A stretch of 64,000 nucleotides of DNA from an uncultured Eggerthellaceae bacterium (GCA_905234785.1 CAJOIP010000002.1:62001-126000), one strand, 5' to 3'; counted from the first letter of the stretch, positions 42,112 to 52,362 are shown. Program-made: numbers and translations. The notes: generated from the letters alone by a model not told the origin.

Positions 42112-45100
42112 ATGGAACACGACAATCACGATGCGATGCCGCAAGGCGGTTTTCCAGCTGGTTTTGGCGGCCCCGCTGAAGGAGCGGGAATGACGCAAGG
42201 CGGCCCTCCCGCGGGTTTCGGCGGCCCCCAAGGCGGTCCTCCAGCAGGCGTGGGCGGCCCCCAAGGCGGTCCTCCAGAGGGGTATCAGGGGCCTCCTCCG
42301 GGGCTCGACGCCACGACTGGCGCCATGAATATGCCCATGTTCGTCCGCGCATTTGCGACGGACGTTCTGCCGAAGCGGCTCGAAAACACCGCCCTGTGGT
42401 ATATCGACATCCGCAACTTCAGATCGGTTAACCCGAAGTACGGGTTTCTCAAGGGCAACATCGTCCTCAAGGGCCTCGTCGATTGCGTCAGGTCGTTGCT
42501 CGCGCCTGAAGGTCCCATCGCGCGCCTCGGCGCCGACCGTTTCATATTCGTCACCGACGGCATCGACTTCGACGCGGCTCAGGTTAAATACCGCGAGCTC
42601 ATCGGCGCGGTAAATGAACTCGCCGACAGCAACGGCGTGAAGACGCACCTGTCGCTGACGGGCGGCATGTATTACCTGCGCGATATCGATTACGAAACCG
42701 GCAAGCACAATCGCGCGCTTGACTACGCATCGATCGCCCATCGCAACGCGCATCGCGAAAGCCACTCTATCCTGCTTATGTTCACGCAAGAGGATCTCGA
42801 ACGCGACGTTCGCCGCATCACGATCGAGCAATCGATAGACGAAGCGCTCGTCAACGGCGAAATCGAGGTTTGGTACCAGCCGCAAATCGACTACACCTAC
42901 GGGGACGTCGTCGGCGCCGAGGCGCTGGCCCGCTGGAACCATCACGACCTCGGGTGGATCAGCCCGGCCGAGTTCATCCCCATCCTCGAGAACTGCGGCA
43001 AGGTGCACGACCTCGACTTGTTTGTGTGGGAAGAGGCGTGCCGCAACGCCGGCCGTTGGCGCAACGTGTCAGACGGCAAGCCGGTGCCCATTTCCGTGAA
43101 CGTGTCGCGTACCGAGATGTTCGAAGAAGGGCTCATGGAGCACTTCCTCGAGCTGCAGCAGAAGTACGATTTGCCCGACGGCAGCCTTCACCTCGAAGTC
43201 ACCGAAAGCGCCTTCGTGGAGGAAGCGGACCGCCTGTATGGCATCATCGAGAACATGCGCGAGCACAACATGATGGTCGAGATGGACGACTTCGGCAGCG
43301 GCTTGTCCTCGCTCAACATGCTGAAAGACGTTCCCGTCGACGTCGTGAAGCTCGACATGGGTTTCATGCGCTCCGCCGTGAACGAGGATCGCGGCGGCGT
43401 CGTGCTCAGCTCGGTCATACGCATGCTGCAGGGGCTCGACACGCCGATTATCGCCGAAGGCGTGGAAACGCTCGAGCAGGCCGAGATGCTCAAGAACATG
43501 GGGTGCCACCTCATGCAGGGCTTCCATTTCTCGCGTCCCATGCCGCTTGACGAGTTCGAAGGGTTCATCGCCTCAAGCAGCACGGTCGAGGCGAGCGCGA
43601 AACGCAAGAAGAGCGAATCGCACCTCGACGAGCTCACGAGTTTCGACCCTTCGTCGTCGTACCTGTTCAACGAGGTCATTGGCGGCACGATGTTCTTCTT
43701 CGCAGGCGATGGCACGTCCGAGAGCATTCTCGTGAACGACGAGTTCTACGAGGAATGCGGTCTTGACCGCATGGCGTTCGGGAACGCGAAGGTAAATCCC
43801 ATCGAGGAAATCGACGCCGAATCGCGAGCCACGTTATGGCGCGCGGCCGCCGAAGCCCGCGAGCTGGGTGCGGCGCCTTGCCGCGCGAAGGTGAGGCTCA
43901 CGGGTCGATGGATCGACTGCATCATGCGCTACCTGGGCCCCAGCGCACGTGGCGACGTGTTTTCCCTGAACATCTACCGTTCGGGCGAGCTGGCCGGCGA
44001 AGCAGAGAACGACGCCATGCAGGCAAGCCAAGACGGCGCGTGGGCGCAAAGCCTGCTCGACAAGATCGCGCCGAGCGGGTTTTTCAAATTCGCCATCGAC
44101 GAGTCGCTCACCTTCGACTTCGTCAGTTCGGGCGCCATTGCGAACAGCGGACTTTCACGCGAGGACTTCTCGCGCCGGTGCCATAACTCGTTTGCGGAGT
44201 ATGTCGTCTCGGCGAACAGGGCCGAAGTCATCGCGGCGGTTCACGAGGCGGTTGACGGCTGCAACCTCGTCGACGTGGAGTTTAAGACGTTCCACGGCTT
44301 CGGGGACGAGCGGATGGTCCAGATGTTCGGCCGGCCCGAGTACGACGAGTACGGAAGGCCGTGGATGTACGCGATGGTGCTCGCAAAGGGCGGCCAGTCG
44401 TTGCTCGGAGTAGACGGGGAGCATGCGCACGAGCGCATCATACCGTTCGATTACTACGTCAACGAAGACCGTTTCGTCATGCGCGACGTGAAACCCGATG
44501 GCCGCGTCAACGAAATCGAGGCGTTCAACTGGCTCGAGCGGGTGGAGGAGATGCCCGACTACATCGCGCCTTCAAGCGCGTCGAAGATACTCGCCACAGT
44601 GCGCGACCTGAGCCATCACGCATCGTCGGGTTTCACCGACCTGAAATGCAACCTCCGCGGCGGCAAGTCGCTGAGGTGGTTCCACATCAACTACACCTGC
44701 GAAGCCGACGAGAACGGCGGGGCGGCGGTCATCCACGGCTACGCCCAGGACGCCAACGACCAGATGGGGTCTGCCAAGTGGTGGAGGCGTCAGGCAGAGA
44801 TCGACCAGCTTACGGGTCTTTTGAACCGAAACGCCGTCGAACAGGACATCAACCTGTCCATGCGCACGCAAGGGGTGGGCATGATGTTCATGATCGACCT
44901 CGATTCGTTCAAGAGCGTGAACGACGAGCTCGGGCATTTGGCGGGCGACGCGCTCTTGCGCGATGTCTCGAGGACGCTCGCCGACCATTTCCGCGAAGGC
45001 GACGTGCTCGGGCGCTACGGCGGCGACGAGTTCGTGGCGTTCGTGCCCGTTGCGGTGGGCGATCCCGAGGCGATTGCCGCGAAGCGGAGCGCCGACATCA

Positions 45101-45279
45101 TCGAATCGATCGAGGACATAGAAATCACCGACGACACGCGCGCGGGTTGCAGCGTCGGCGTGGCCATATCGCACAATCGCGATGCCACGTTCTACGATTT
45201 GCTCGAAGTCGCCGACCAGGCCATGTACCAGAGCAAGTTGAAGGGCAAGGGGACGTACACGATCCTCGACATGGAATAA
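42112..45279 (+). CDS. Multidomain c-di-GMP protein: G/P/Q-rich N-terminus, degenerate GGDEF, EAL, PAS-like, C-terminal canonical GGDEF
   Basis: EALARWNHHDLG, VEMDDFGSGLSSLNMLKDVPVDVVKLD, IIAEGVET; C-terminal GRYGGDEFVAF. Confidence 0.9.
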   Translation: MEHDNHDAMPQGGFPAGFGGPAEGAGMTQGGPPAGFGGPQGGPPAGVGGPQGGPPEGYQGPPPGLDATTGAMNMPMFVRAFATDVLPKRLENTALWYIDIRNFRSVNPKYGFLKGNIVLKGLVDCVRSLLAPEGPIARLGADRFIFVTDGIDFDAAQVKYRELIGAVNELADSNGVKTHLSLTGGMYYLRDIDYETGKHNRALDYASIAHRNAHRESHSILLMFTQEDLERDVRRITIEQSIDEALVNGEIEVWYQPQIDYTYGDVVGAEALARWNHHDLGWISPAEFIPILENCGKVHDLDLFVWEEACRNAGRWRNVSDGKPVPISVNVSRTEMFEEGLMEHFLELQQKYDLPDGSLHLEVTESAFVEEADRLYGIIENMREHNMMVEMDDFGSGLSSLNMLKDVPVDVVKLDMGFMRSAVNEDRGGVVLSSVIRMLQGLDTPIIAEGVETLEQAEMLKNMGCHLMQGFHFSRPMPLDEFEGFIASSSTVEASAKRKKSESHLDELTSFDPSSSYLFNEVIGGTMFFFAGDGTSESILVNDEFYEECGLDRMAFGNAKVNPIEEIDAESRATLWRAAAEARELGAAPCRAKVRLTGRWIDCIMRYLGPSARGDVFSLNIYRSGELAGEAENDAMQASQDGAWAQSLLDKIAPSGFFKFAIDESLTFDFVSSGAIANSGLSREDFSRRCHNSFAEYVVSANRAEVIAAVHEAVDGCNLVDVEFKTFHGFGDERMVQMFGRPEYDEYGRPWMYAMVLAKGGQSLLGVDGEHAHERIIPFDYYVNEDRFVMRDVKPDGRVNEIEAFNWLERVEEMPDYIAPSSASKILATVRDLSHHASSGFTDLKCNLRGGKSLRWFHINYTCEADENGGAAVIHGYAQDANDQMGSAKWWRRQAEIDQLTGLLNRNAVEQDINLSMRTQGVGMMFMIDLDSFKSVNDELGHLAGDALLRDVSRTLADHFREGDVLGRYGGDEFVAFVPVAVGDPEAIAAKRSADIIESIEDIEITDDTRAGCSVGVAISHNRDATFYDLLEVADQAMYQSKLKGKGTYTILDME

Positions 45280-45293
45280 GCGGGGTGGGTCCG

Positions 45294-48200
45294 ATGAACA
45301 TGGAGGAATTCCGCAGCAAGGTGCTGTCCGACTTGAAATCGGACCCGCATTCGAACAACGCCATCTGGTACCTGAACATCAAGAAGTTCCGGTACATCAA
45401 CGAATCGTACGGCTACGAGGTCGGCGACAACGTCCTTGAAGAGTTCGAATCGTATCTCGGGAAGCGCATAGCGAACCGCGGCACCGTCGCCCGCGTCGGC
45501 GACGACCGGTTCACCGCATTCGTGTCGCAGGAGTTTTACGAGAGCGACGAGGCGACTGCTGCGTTCGAGTCGCTGTACCGCGAATTCAACCTCGAGCTTT
45601 CGAAGCACGGCATCGAACAGCCCGTGGAGATAGCCGCCGGCGTGTATTTCCTCACGCCCGACGACATCGAGGCCCCCGATCTCGACGCCGTCATCGACCA
45701 TGCGAATGCGGCGCACAAGCGTGCGCGCGAACAGGGCGGCAACCACGTCATCTTCTACGACTACGAGTTCGCCGAGAAGCAGAGGCGCGAAAACGCCATC
45801 GAGCACGACCTGACGGCGTCGATTGCCGCAGGCGAGATCGAAGTGTGGATGCAGCCGCTCATCGACTTCGTGAAAGGGGAGGTTGTCGCCTCGGAGGCGC
45901 TGGCTCGTTGGAATCACGCCCGGCTTGGGCGCATCAGCCCTGCAGAGTTCATCCCCGTGCTCGAGCGGGCGGGCAAGATCGGCGAGCTCGACCGCCATAT
46001 TTGGAACGTGGCATGCTACGAGTCCTATAACAGGCAACTCGAAACGGGCGAGGCTCCCGTTCCGTTCTCGGTGAACGTGTCGCGAGCCGAGATCCTCGAC
46101 CCTGGCCTTCCAGACTACCTGGCGTCGTTGCGCGAGAAATACGATCTGCCCGACAACACGTTGCGCCTGGAAGTGACCGAGAGCGCCTACACCGATCAGC
46201 CCGAAGAGCTCATACGCGCCGTCACCGCGTTGCGCGAGCGCGGGTTCATCGTCGAGATGGACGATTTCGGCAGCGGGTACTCGTCGCTCAACATGCTGCG
46301 AAACCTTCCCGTCGACGTGCTGAAGCTCGACATGGGCTTCCTGCGCAACGAGAACTCGGCGTCGAGCGACGCCGTCATCTTGAATTCGGTCATCCGCATG
46401 GCGCACGGCCTCGACATTCCCGTTATCGCCGAGGGAGTCGAGACCATCGAGCAGGCGGAAATGCTCAAGACTATGGGCTGCCGGCTCATGCAGGGCTACT
46501 TCTTCGCCAAGCCCATGCCCATCGAGCAGTTCCACAAGCTGCTCGACGACACGAAGGCGTCGCGTCACTCGTATGCGGTGCCCACCGGCGACAGCGATCG
46601 CGTCGCGCGCCTGCTCGACCAGCGGGGCGACACGGCGTTCTTCTTCAACTACTGCGTTGGGCCGGCCTTCATCTTCAGCGCCACTGCCGGGCATTTCGAG
46701 GTCATGCTCGTAAACGACGCGCTCTACGACGAGCTCGGGCTGAACCGCGAGGACATCGACCTGTTCAAGTCGAACTTCCTCGGCGGCATCGACGCGAAGG
46801 GCCGCGACGCGTTCAGACGCGCGGCGGCCGCCACCGACAAGGCGGGTCATGCCCGCTGCACCGTGCGGGTCCCCTCCATAGGCAAGTGGCTCGAGTGCAC
46901 CATGCGCTCGATCGCCTCCGAGGAGGCTTCAGGCGTGTACGCATGCTACGTGCGCGATGCCACGGAGGAAAGCGAGCTTGCGCTGACAGGGCTCGACAAG
47001 CCCGATGCCGAACTCGGCGAGGTTATGCGCGATGAGCTGACGGGTCTGCTCACGTACCACTCGCTCGACGCGCTCATCTCGGGAGAGCTCGGCCGCAACG
47101 GCGGCACGCTCGCCCTCGCGGACATCGACGGATACGACTTTTTCGTCGCCGAGCACGGGGAGTCGGCCGCGCTCGAGCTCGTCGACCACGTGGCCTACGA
47201 GCTGCGCATGTGCCTGCCGGCCGACACGCTGCTCGCGCGCTGCGGCGAGGGGCTCTTCGCCGCGTTTCTGCCGAGTGCGCACGGAACGGTCGAGGCTCGC
47301 ACCAACGCGTGCACGATCGTCGACGCGCTGCGCACGGGGAGGTCGCGCAACGGCTACAAGGCCACGTGCAGCATCGGGCTGGCGTTCGTAACGCAGGGAA
47401 GCGCCATCGACACCGCCATCATGTACCGCCGGGCCCTCCGCGCGCTCACCATCGCCAAGATCAACGGGGGAGACGGCTTCCTGCTCTACAACACCGTGCG
47501 CAGCGAGGTGGAAAACCCCATCGAGGTGTTCGGCGTGTCGCTTCGCCATGCGCCCGACGGCGAGCTCTTGACGCCCAAGGCGCTCGAAGGGTCGGACCTG
47601 TTCGAGATCATCAGCCGCGACTTCGAGGAGTACCACACCTGGAACCTGCCCGCGCAGTCGGGCCGGAAGGTCCGCGACACCGTGTTCAGCGCGCTTCGGT
47701 ACCGCAGCATGGCCGAGATGCCGGGCATCCTGAGCTTCGACTACAACCCGCTCGACGATGTCATCTTCCTCGAGTCTGTCGGTCATGACGGCACGGTGAA
47801 CCAGAGGGTTTTGGGCGATTTCAGCCATTCGCTCTTCGATTACACCGGCAAGCTCGCCGAGGAGAGCATGGCACGCCTGTCGTCGCTGCTCGCCGATTTG
47901 GAGTACATGCCGTCGGTCGGCAACGTCGATTTGAAGTGCCGGTTCGACACCGACGAGGACTTCCGGTGGTACCGCTTCAGCTTCACGTCGCTGCGCGATG
48001 ACCAGAGCTTCGTCATCCGCGGGCTCGGGTACGGCGAGGACATCGACCTCTCGCGCGAGTCGAGCATGTGGTGGAAGGACCGCGCCATGCACGATGGCCT
48101 GACGGGCCTGCTCAACCGCGAGGGCCTCGAGGACGCCATCTCCACGAAGCTCGCACGTAACCAAGGCGGCATCATGTTCATGGTCGACGTGGACGACTTC

Positions 48201-48683
48201 AAGACGATCAATGACCAGCACGGCCACCTCTCTGGCGACTCGGTGCTCTGCGAGGTTGCCGACACCTTGCTCGCGACGTTCCGCGAGCACGACGTGGTCG
48301 GCCGCTATGGCGCCGACGAGATGATCGCCTTCATCTCGGGCTTCACGGCGCGCGAGCTCGCTCATGCGCGCGGCCAGGTGCTCGTCGACATGGCGCACGA
48401 TATCTTCATCGGCTCGTCGGACTCCATCACGGTGAGCGTTGGCGTCGCCGTCATCGACGGGCAAGCGTCGTTCTACGACTTCCTCGAGCTTGCCGACCGC
48501 GCCATGCACATCTCGAAGGCGAACGGCAAGGACCGCTTCACCGTGGCCGACGAGGCCGACGAGCCCGTGCGCGTGCACCGCATCGCCCGTTCGGTGAAAT
48601 CGACGCGCTCCGATGCCGGCAAGCGCGCCATGGCGATCGAGGCCAAGTGGAATAGGGAGCGCAACAAGGGCGGCGAATCGTAA
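45294..48683 (+). CDS. Multidomain c-di-GMP protein: degenerate GGDEF, EAL, sensor-like, degenerate GGDEF, sensor-like, GADEM-type GGDEF
   Basis: EALARWNHARLG, DDFGSGYSSLNMLRNLPVDVLKLD, VIAEGVET; internal DELTGLL..ARCGEGLF and C-terminal GRYGADEMIAF; start chosen as ATG at 45294 inside the longer ORF. Confidence 0.88.
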   Translation: MNMEEFRSKVLSDLKSDPHSNNAIWYLNIKKFRYINESYGYEVGDNVLEEFESYLGKRIANRGTVARVGDDRFTAFVSQEFYESDEATAAFESLYREFNLELSKHGIEQPVEIAAGVYFLTPDDIEAPDLDAVIDHANAAHKRAREQGGNHVIFYDYEFAEKQRRENAIEHDLTASIAAGEIEVWMQPLIDFVKGEVVASEALARWNHARLGRISPAEFIPVLERAGKIGELDRHIWNVACYESYNRQLETGEAPVPFSVNVSRAEILDPGLPDYLASLREKYDLPDNTLRLEVTESAYTDQPEELIRAVTALRERGFIVEMDDFGSGYSSLNMLRNLPVDVLKLDMGFLRNENSASSDAVILNSVIRMAHGLDIPVIAEGVETIEQAEMLKTMGCRLMQGYFFAKPMPIEQFHKLLDDTKASRHSYAVPTGDSDRVARLLDQRGDTAFFFNYCVGPAFIFSATAGHFEVMLVNDALYDELGLNREDIDLFKSNFLGGIDAKGRDAFRRAAAATDKAGHARCTVRVPSIGKWLECTMRSIASEEASGVYACYVRDATEESELALTGLDKPDAELGEVMRDELTGLLTYHSLDALISGELGRNGGTLALADIDGYDFFVAEHGESAALELVDHVAYELRMCLPADTLLARCGEGLFAAFLPSAHGTVEARTNACTIVDALRTGRSRNGYKATCSIGLAFVTQGSAIDTAIMYRRALRALTIAKINGGDGFLLYNTVRSEVENPIEVFGVSLRHAPDGELLTPKALEGSDLFEIISRDFEEYHTWNLPAQSGRKVRDTVFSALRYRSMAEMPGILSFDYNPLDDVIFLESVGHDGTVNQRVLGDFSHSLFDYTGKLAEESMARLSSLLADLEYMPSVGNVDLKCRFDTDEDFRWYRFSFTSLRDDQSFVIRGLGYGEDIDLSRESSMWWKDRAMHDGLTGLLNREGLEDAISTKLARNQGGIMFMVDVDDFKTINDQHGHLSGDSVLCEVADTLLATFREHDVVGRYGADEMIAFISGFTARELAHARGQVLVDMAHDIFIGSSDSITVSVGVAVIDGQASFYDFLELADRAMHISKANGKDRFTVADEADEPVRVHRIARSVKSTRSDAGKRAMAIEAKWNRERNKGGES

Positions 48684-48696
48684 GGCGTTGTCCGCC

Positions 48697-48803
48697 GTGC
48701 GCGCCCGGGTGCTGTGCGTCAGCTTGTCCTCGCTCGCATGGATGTTCTGTTTGCAGCCATTCCCGGCTGCGGAATCGCTGACGCACAGCACCCGGGCGCG
48801 CAC
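48697..48803. repeat. Long inverted repeat, two perfect 27-bp arms
   Basis: GTGCGCGCCCGGGTGCTGTGCGTCAGC (48697-48723) / GCTGACGCACAGCACCCGGGCGCGCAC (48777-48803); inner GCAGCC-attccc-GGCTGC. Confidence 0.92.
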
Positions 48804-48815
48804 GGCTCCGCGAAA

Positions 48816-48846
48816 CAAAAAGCCACCCTTGGTTGGCAAGGGTGGC
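48816..48846 (-). terminator. Rho-independent terminator for the DUF853 gene
   Basis: Minus strand GCCACCCTTG-ccaac-CAAGGGTGGC followed by TTTTT. Confidence 0.8.
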
Positions 48847-48870
48847 AAAGTCGGAGCTTGCATCTATTCC

Positions 48871-50544
48871 TTAGATGATCTTCTTCAGGCTTCCCAACAG
48901 GCCGCGGGCGACGCCGCTTCCGACGGCGCGGCTAGCGGACGTGAGGGCGGCGTCGAGGAACTTGGTCTTGGCTTTACGGTCGGCTTCCTCTTGCCTCAGG
49001 CGGGCCTTTTCCTCGGCTTCGGCCTTCTTGGCGGCTTCGCGCTCTTCGCGTTCCGCCTGGCGCTGGGCTTCACGAGCCTCGCGTTCGGCCTGCTGCTGGG
49101 CGGCTTTGGCTTCACGCTCCGCTTGCCGCTCTTCTGCGATGCGCTGCTTTTCGGCCTCTTTCTCTTCCGCCAGACGCTGCTTCTCGGCTTCCTTTTCCTC
49201 GGCAAGGCGCTGCTTTTCCTCCTCGGCAGCGATACGGGCCTGTTCCGCGGCTTCCTGAGCTGCAATGACGCTTGCATTCAGGATTTCATACGCGCTTTCG
49301 CGATCGATGGCCGTGCCGTACTTCGACTGCAGCGAATCGTTGGCGACGATGTAGTCCTTCGCGTCGTCGGGAGCCGCGTCCATCGAGCACGTCGGCGCGA
49401 TGACCATGGCGCGCTGCACGACGGCGGGCGTGCCGTCTTCTTGCAGGAAGCTGATGAGGGCCTCGCCGGTGCCGAGCTCGGTGATGGCTTTCGCGGTGTC
49501 GAAGTCCGGGTTCTCGCGGAAGCTTTCGGCTGCGGCCTTTATGGCCTTTTGCTCTGCCGGGGTGTACGCGCGCAACGCGTGCTGCACCTTGTTGGAAAGC
49601 TGGGCGAGGACCGTGCCGGGGATGTCCGAAGGGCTCTGCGTGATGAAGTACACGCCGACGCCCTTCGAGCGCACGAGCTTCACGATTTGCTCGACCTTCT
49701 CGATGAGCGCGCGCGGCGCGTTGTTGAACAGCAGATGGGCCTCGTCGAAGAAGAAGCAGACCTTGGGCTTGTCGAGGTCGCCAACTTCGGGCAGCGACTC
49801 ATACAGGTCGGACAGCATCCACAGCAGGAACGTGGAGTACAGCAGCGGGGATTGCACGAGGCGCACGCAATGCAGGACGTTGATGTAGCCGTTGCCCTCG
49901 GAATCGAGCTGCAGCCAATCGTTGATGTCAAGCGCCGGCTCTCCGAAGAAGATGTTTCCGCCGGCGTCCTCGAGCTGCAGCAAGGCGCGTTGGATGGCGC
50001 CGATTGACTGCGAGGCAATTTGCCCATATGAAAGCGTGTAGTCCTTGGCGTGCTCGCCGACGTAGTTGACCATCGAGCGCAAATCCTTCAGGTCGAGCAG
50101 CAGCAGGCCCTCGTCGTCGGCGACATGGAAGACGATGTTCAGCACACCTTCCTGAACTTCGGTGAGGTCGAGCAAGCGGGCGAGGAGCACCGGCCCCATT
50201 TCGGAGATCGTGGTGCGGCAGGGAAGGCCCCCTTCGCCGTACACGTCCCAAAAGCGCGTGGGGCAGCCGTGGAAGTCGTAGTCGTATACGCCGAGGTTGG
50301 CAAGGCGCTCGGTGAGCTTCTCGGTCGCCTCTCCGGCGACGGCGACGCCCGATACGTCGCCCTTCACGTCGGCGAGGAACACGGGAATGCCCGCGTCGCT
50401 CATTGATTGCGCGATCGTCTTCAGGGTCACCGTCTTGCCCGTGCCCGTGGCGCCCGTGATCAGGCCGTGCCGGTTAGCCAGCTTGGGCAGCAGGTAGACG
50501 GGCTCGGTTCCCTTCGCAATCTGAAGCTTGCCGTCGATGTACAT
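48871..50544 (-). CDS. HerA-like/DUF853 ATPase with C-terminal coiled coil
   Basis: [19 protein letters not shown] Walker [15 protein letters not shown] Walker [17 protein letters not shown]-terminal ([27 protein letters not shown]) repeats. Confidence 0.9.
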   Translation of the reverse strand: MYIDGKLQIAKGTEPVYLLPKLANRHGLITGATGTGKTVTLKTIAQSMSDAGIPVFLADVKGDVSGVAVAGEATEKLTERLANLGVYDYDFHGCPTRFWDVYGEGGLPCRTTISEMGPVLLARLLDLTEVQEGVLNIVFHVADDEGLLLLDLKDLRSMVNYVGEHAKDYTLSYGQIASQSIGAIQRALLQLEDAGGNIFFGEPALDINDWLQLDSEGNGYINVLHCVRLVQSPLLYSTFLLWMLSDLYESLPEVGDLDKPKVCFFFDEAHLLFNNAPRALIEKVEQIVKLVRSKGVGVYFITQSPSDIPGTVLAQLSNKVQHALRAYTPAEQKAIKAAAESFRENPDFDTAKAITELGTGEALISFLQEDGTPAVVQRAMVIAPTCSMDAAPDDAKDYIVANDSLQSKYGTAIDRESAYEILNASVIAAQEAAEQARIAAEEEKQRLAEEKEAEKQRLAEEKEAEKQRIAEERQAEREAKAAQQQAEREAREAQRQAEREEREAAKKAEAEEKARLRQEEADRKAKTKFLDAALTSASRAVGSGVARGLLGSLKKII

Positions 50545-50717
50545 GAGGTCTCCTTCGCCGCAGGTTGTCAACTGCGCTCATTGTAGCAGCACGTAAGCGT
50601 GCCGGGATGGGCTAAAGATTCCCTCGGGCAATCTTCGGTCGCTTTACTCATGATTTATTTGCAGCCGCGGGTTTGCTACAATCTCGGTTCCTTCTCGAAT
50701 GATCCAAGGAGGCTTCA

Positions 50718-51644
50718 TTGGAACGTAAGTGCAATCTGATAGTCGACTCGTGCTGCGATCTTCCGTACGACGTCGTGAACAGGGAAGGCGTTTACCTGGT
50801 CCGCTTCCCGTTCTTCTTCGACGAGGAAGAGCACCTCGACGATTTATGGAACGAGAACGACCCCCACGAATTTTACGAGCGCATGCGCAAAGGCGAGCAG
50901 CCAACGACTGCGCAGGCGTCTATTCCGGTGCTGAGGAAAACGTTCGAAGAGGCCGCTGCCGACGGGCTTCCCTGCGTGTACCTGAGCTTCACGTCGGGCC
51001 TTTCGGCAAGTTACGACCAGGCGTGCCTTGTGGCCGATCAGGTTAAGGCCGAGCATCCGGAATTCGACCTTCGCATCGTCGACACGTATTTGGCGTCGAC
51101 GGCCGAGGCTGTCATCGTGTTCGAGGCGCTTCGCCAGCAGGAGCGGGGCTTGACGGCCGACGAGATGGAGAAATGGGCGTGCGAGGCGCGCTATTTCGCA
51201 AACGTGTACTTCATGGTCGAAGATTTGGAATGCCTGCACCGCGGCGGGCGCATTCCGGCGTCGGTTGCGGTCGTGGGATCGAAGCTCGACGTGAAGCCCA
51301 TCGTGACGATCGCCGCTGACGGAACGCTGTCGGTGAAGGGCGTCGCGCGCGGGCGCAAGAAGGGCCTTCGCCAGCTCGTGCAGCTGTACATGGACCGCGT
51401 CGACAGCACGGCGGCGCCTTTCGTGTGCGTCGGCAATGCCGATTGCCCGAAGGACATGAAGAAGATGGAGGAGATCCTCGTGAAGGAGGCGGGGAAGGAG
51501 CCTGTGTTCGTCGAGCAGCCCATCGGGCCCGTCATCGGAAGCCACGTGGGGCCGGGCATGGTGTCGCTCTGCTTCTGGGGCAAAGACCGGCGCGAGGACG
51601 TTTCCCTTACCGACAAGATCGCGCGCAAGGTCAAGGGCGAATAG
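50718..51644 (+). CDS. DegV family protein
   Basis: LIVDSCCDLPYDVV, TAQASIPVLRKTFEEA, SFTSGLSASYDQA, CLHRGGRIPASVAVVG, GSHVGPGMVSLCF; TTG start with GGAGG RBS. Confidence 0.92.
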   Translation: MERKCNLIVDSCCDLPYDVVNREGVYLVRFPFFFDEEEHLDDLWNENDPHEFYERMRKGEQPTTAQASIPVLRKTFEEAAADGLPCVYLSFTSGLSASYDQACLVADQVKAEHPEFDLRIVDTYLASTAEAVIVFEALRQQERGLTADEMEKWACEARYFANVYFMVEDLECLHRGGRIPASVAVVGSKLDVKPIVTIAADGTLSVKGVARGRKKGLRQLVQLYMDRVDSTAAPFVCVGNADCPKDMKKMEEILVKEAGKEPVFVEQPIGPVIGSHVGPGMVSLCFWGKDRREDVSLTDKIARKVKGE

Positions 51645-51656
51645 GTTTGAATGTTC

Positions 51657-51770
51657 GCGTTTTTGGCAGGAGGGGGCGTCATGCTCAGACAGTCCTGCTT
51701 TGTTGAACAGCCCACTGGGCTGTTTAAGTCGTGCGGAACTGCGCGTGACGCCCCCTCCTGCCAAAAACGC
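51657..51770. repeat. Long inverted repeat, two perfect 25-bp arms
   Basis: GCGTTTTTGGCAGGAGGGGGCGTCA (51657-51681) / TGACGCCCCCTCCTGCCAAAAACGC (51746-51770). Confidence 0.92.
51703..51727. repeat. Palindrome family B, copy 1 (TTGAACAGCCCACTGGGCTGTTTAA)
   Basis: One mismatch from the copy at 52502; sits inside the spacer of the 51657 inverted repeat. Confidence 0.85.
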
Positions 51771-51868
51771 TGCGTTATATCCGCTCGATGCAGTAGTGGC
51801 CGGTAATTAAGAGCGAGGCACCGGTTTTGCCAGCGCCTCGCTCTTGTAAATGGCGTGCTATGCGCTCT

Positions 51869-52249
51869 CTATAGAGCGAGCTTCCAGAGGCCGTGGAGGT
51901 TGCAGTACTCGAAGACCTCGAGCGGCTTCTGGCCGCCGAGCACGATTTCCGCATGAGGGGCCTCGCCGGGCTTCAGGCAGCGGGCGATGACGCCTTCCTC
52001 GGTCACGACGTAGATCCACTGGATGAAATGGGCTTCTTCCATCGGATGGTCGACGCTGCCGACGTTGACGACGATCTTGTCGCCTTCGAGCGTGACGACG
52101 GGAACGTGCTTTTCCAGGGCGGCGTCGGTCGTGTTCGGCTCGATGACCTGCATGGGCTCGCCACAGCATGACAGCTGGCCGCCGCCATCGGCAACTTTCA
52201 CGACGATGTTGCCGCACTTCGCGCACCGGTAAAACGTCGATCTCTTCAT
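51869..52249 (-). CDS. Desulfoferrodoxin / superoxide reductase
   Basis: N-terminal rubredoxin-like CAKCGNIV..CCGEPM, EKHVPVV, VGSVDHPMEEAHFIQWI, YCNLHGLWK. Confidence 0.94.
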   Translation of the reverse strand: MKRSTFYRCAKCGNIVVKVADGGGQLSCCGEPMQVIEPNTTDAALEKHVPVVTLEGDKIVVNVGSVDHPMEEAHFIQWIYVVTEEGVIARCLKPGEAPHAEIVLGGQKPLEVFEYCNLHGLWKLAL

Positions 52250-52362
52250 GTGAACCACCTTTCATCCTCGTCTTAACCGCTGTAGATATCATAAATGAAA
52301 ATAAGGGCCGCATCGCCAAGATGCTACCCTTTTGCAAACCACAACCCCGGCAATACGCCCAA

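Noticed and set aside
44361-45293. Upstream in-frame extension of the third c-di-GMP protein (ORF 44361..48683)
   Set aside because: Overlaps the preceding gene in another frame with Arg-rich non-domain sequence; ATG at 45294 with a GGGGTGGG RBS is the natural start
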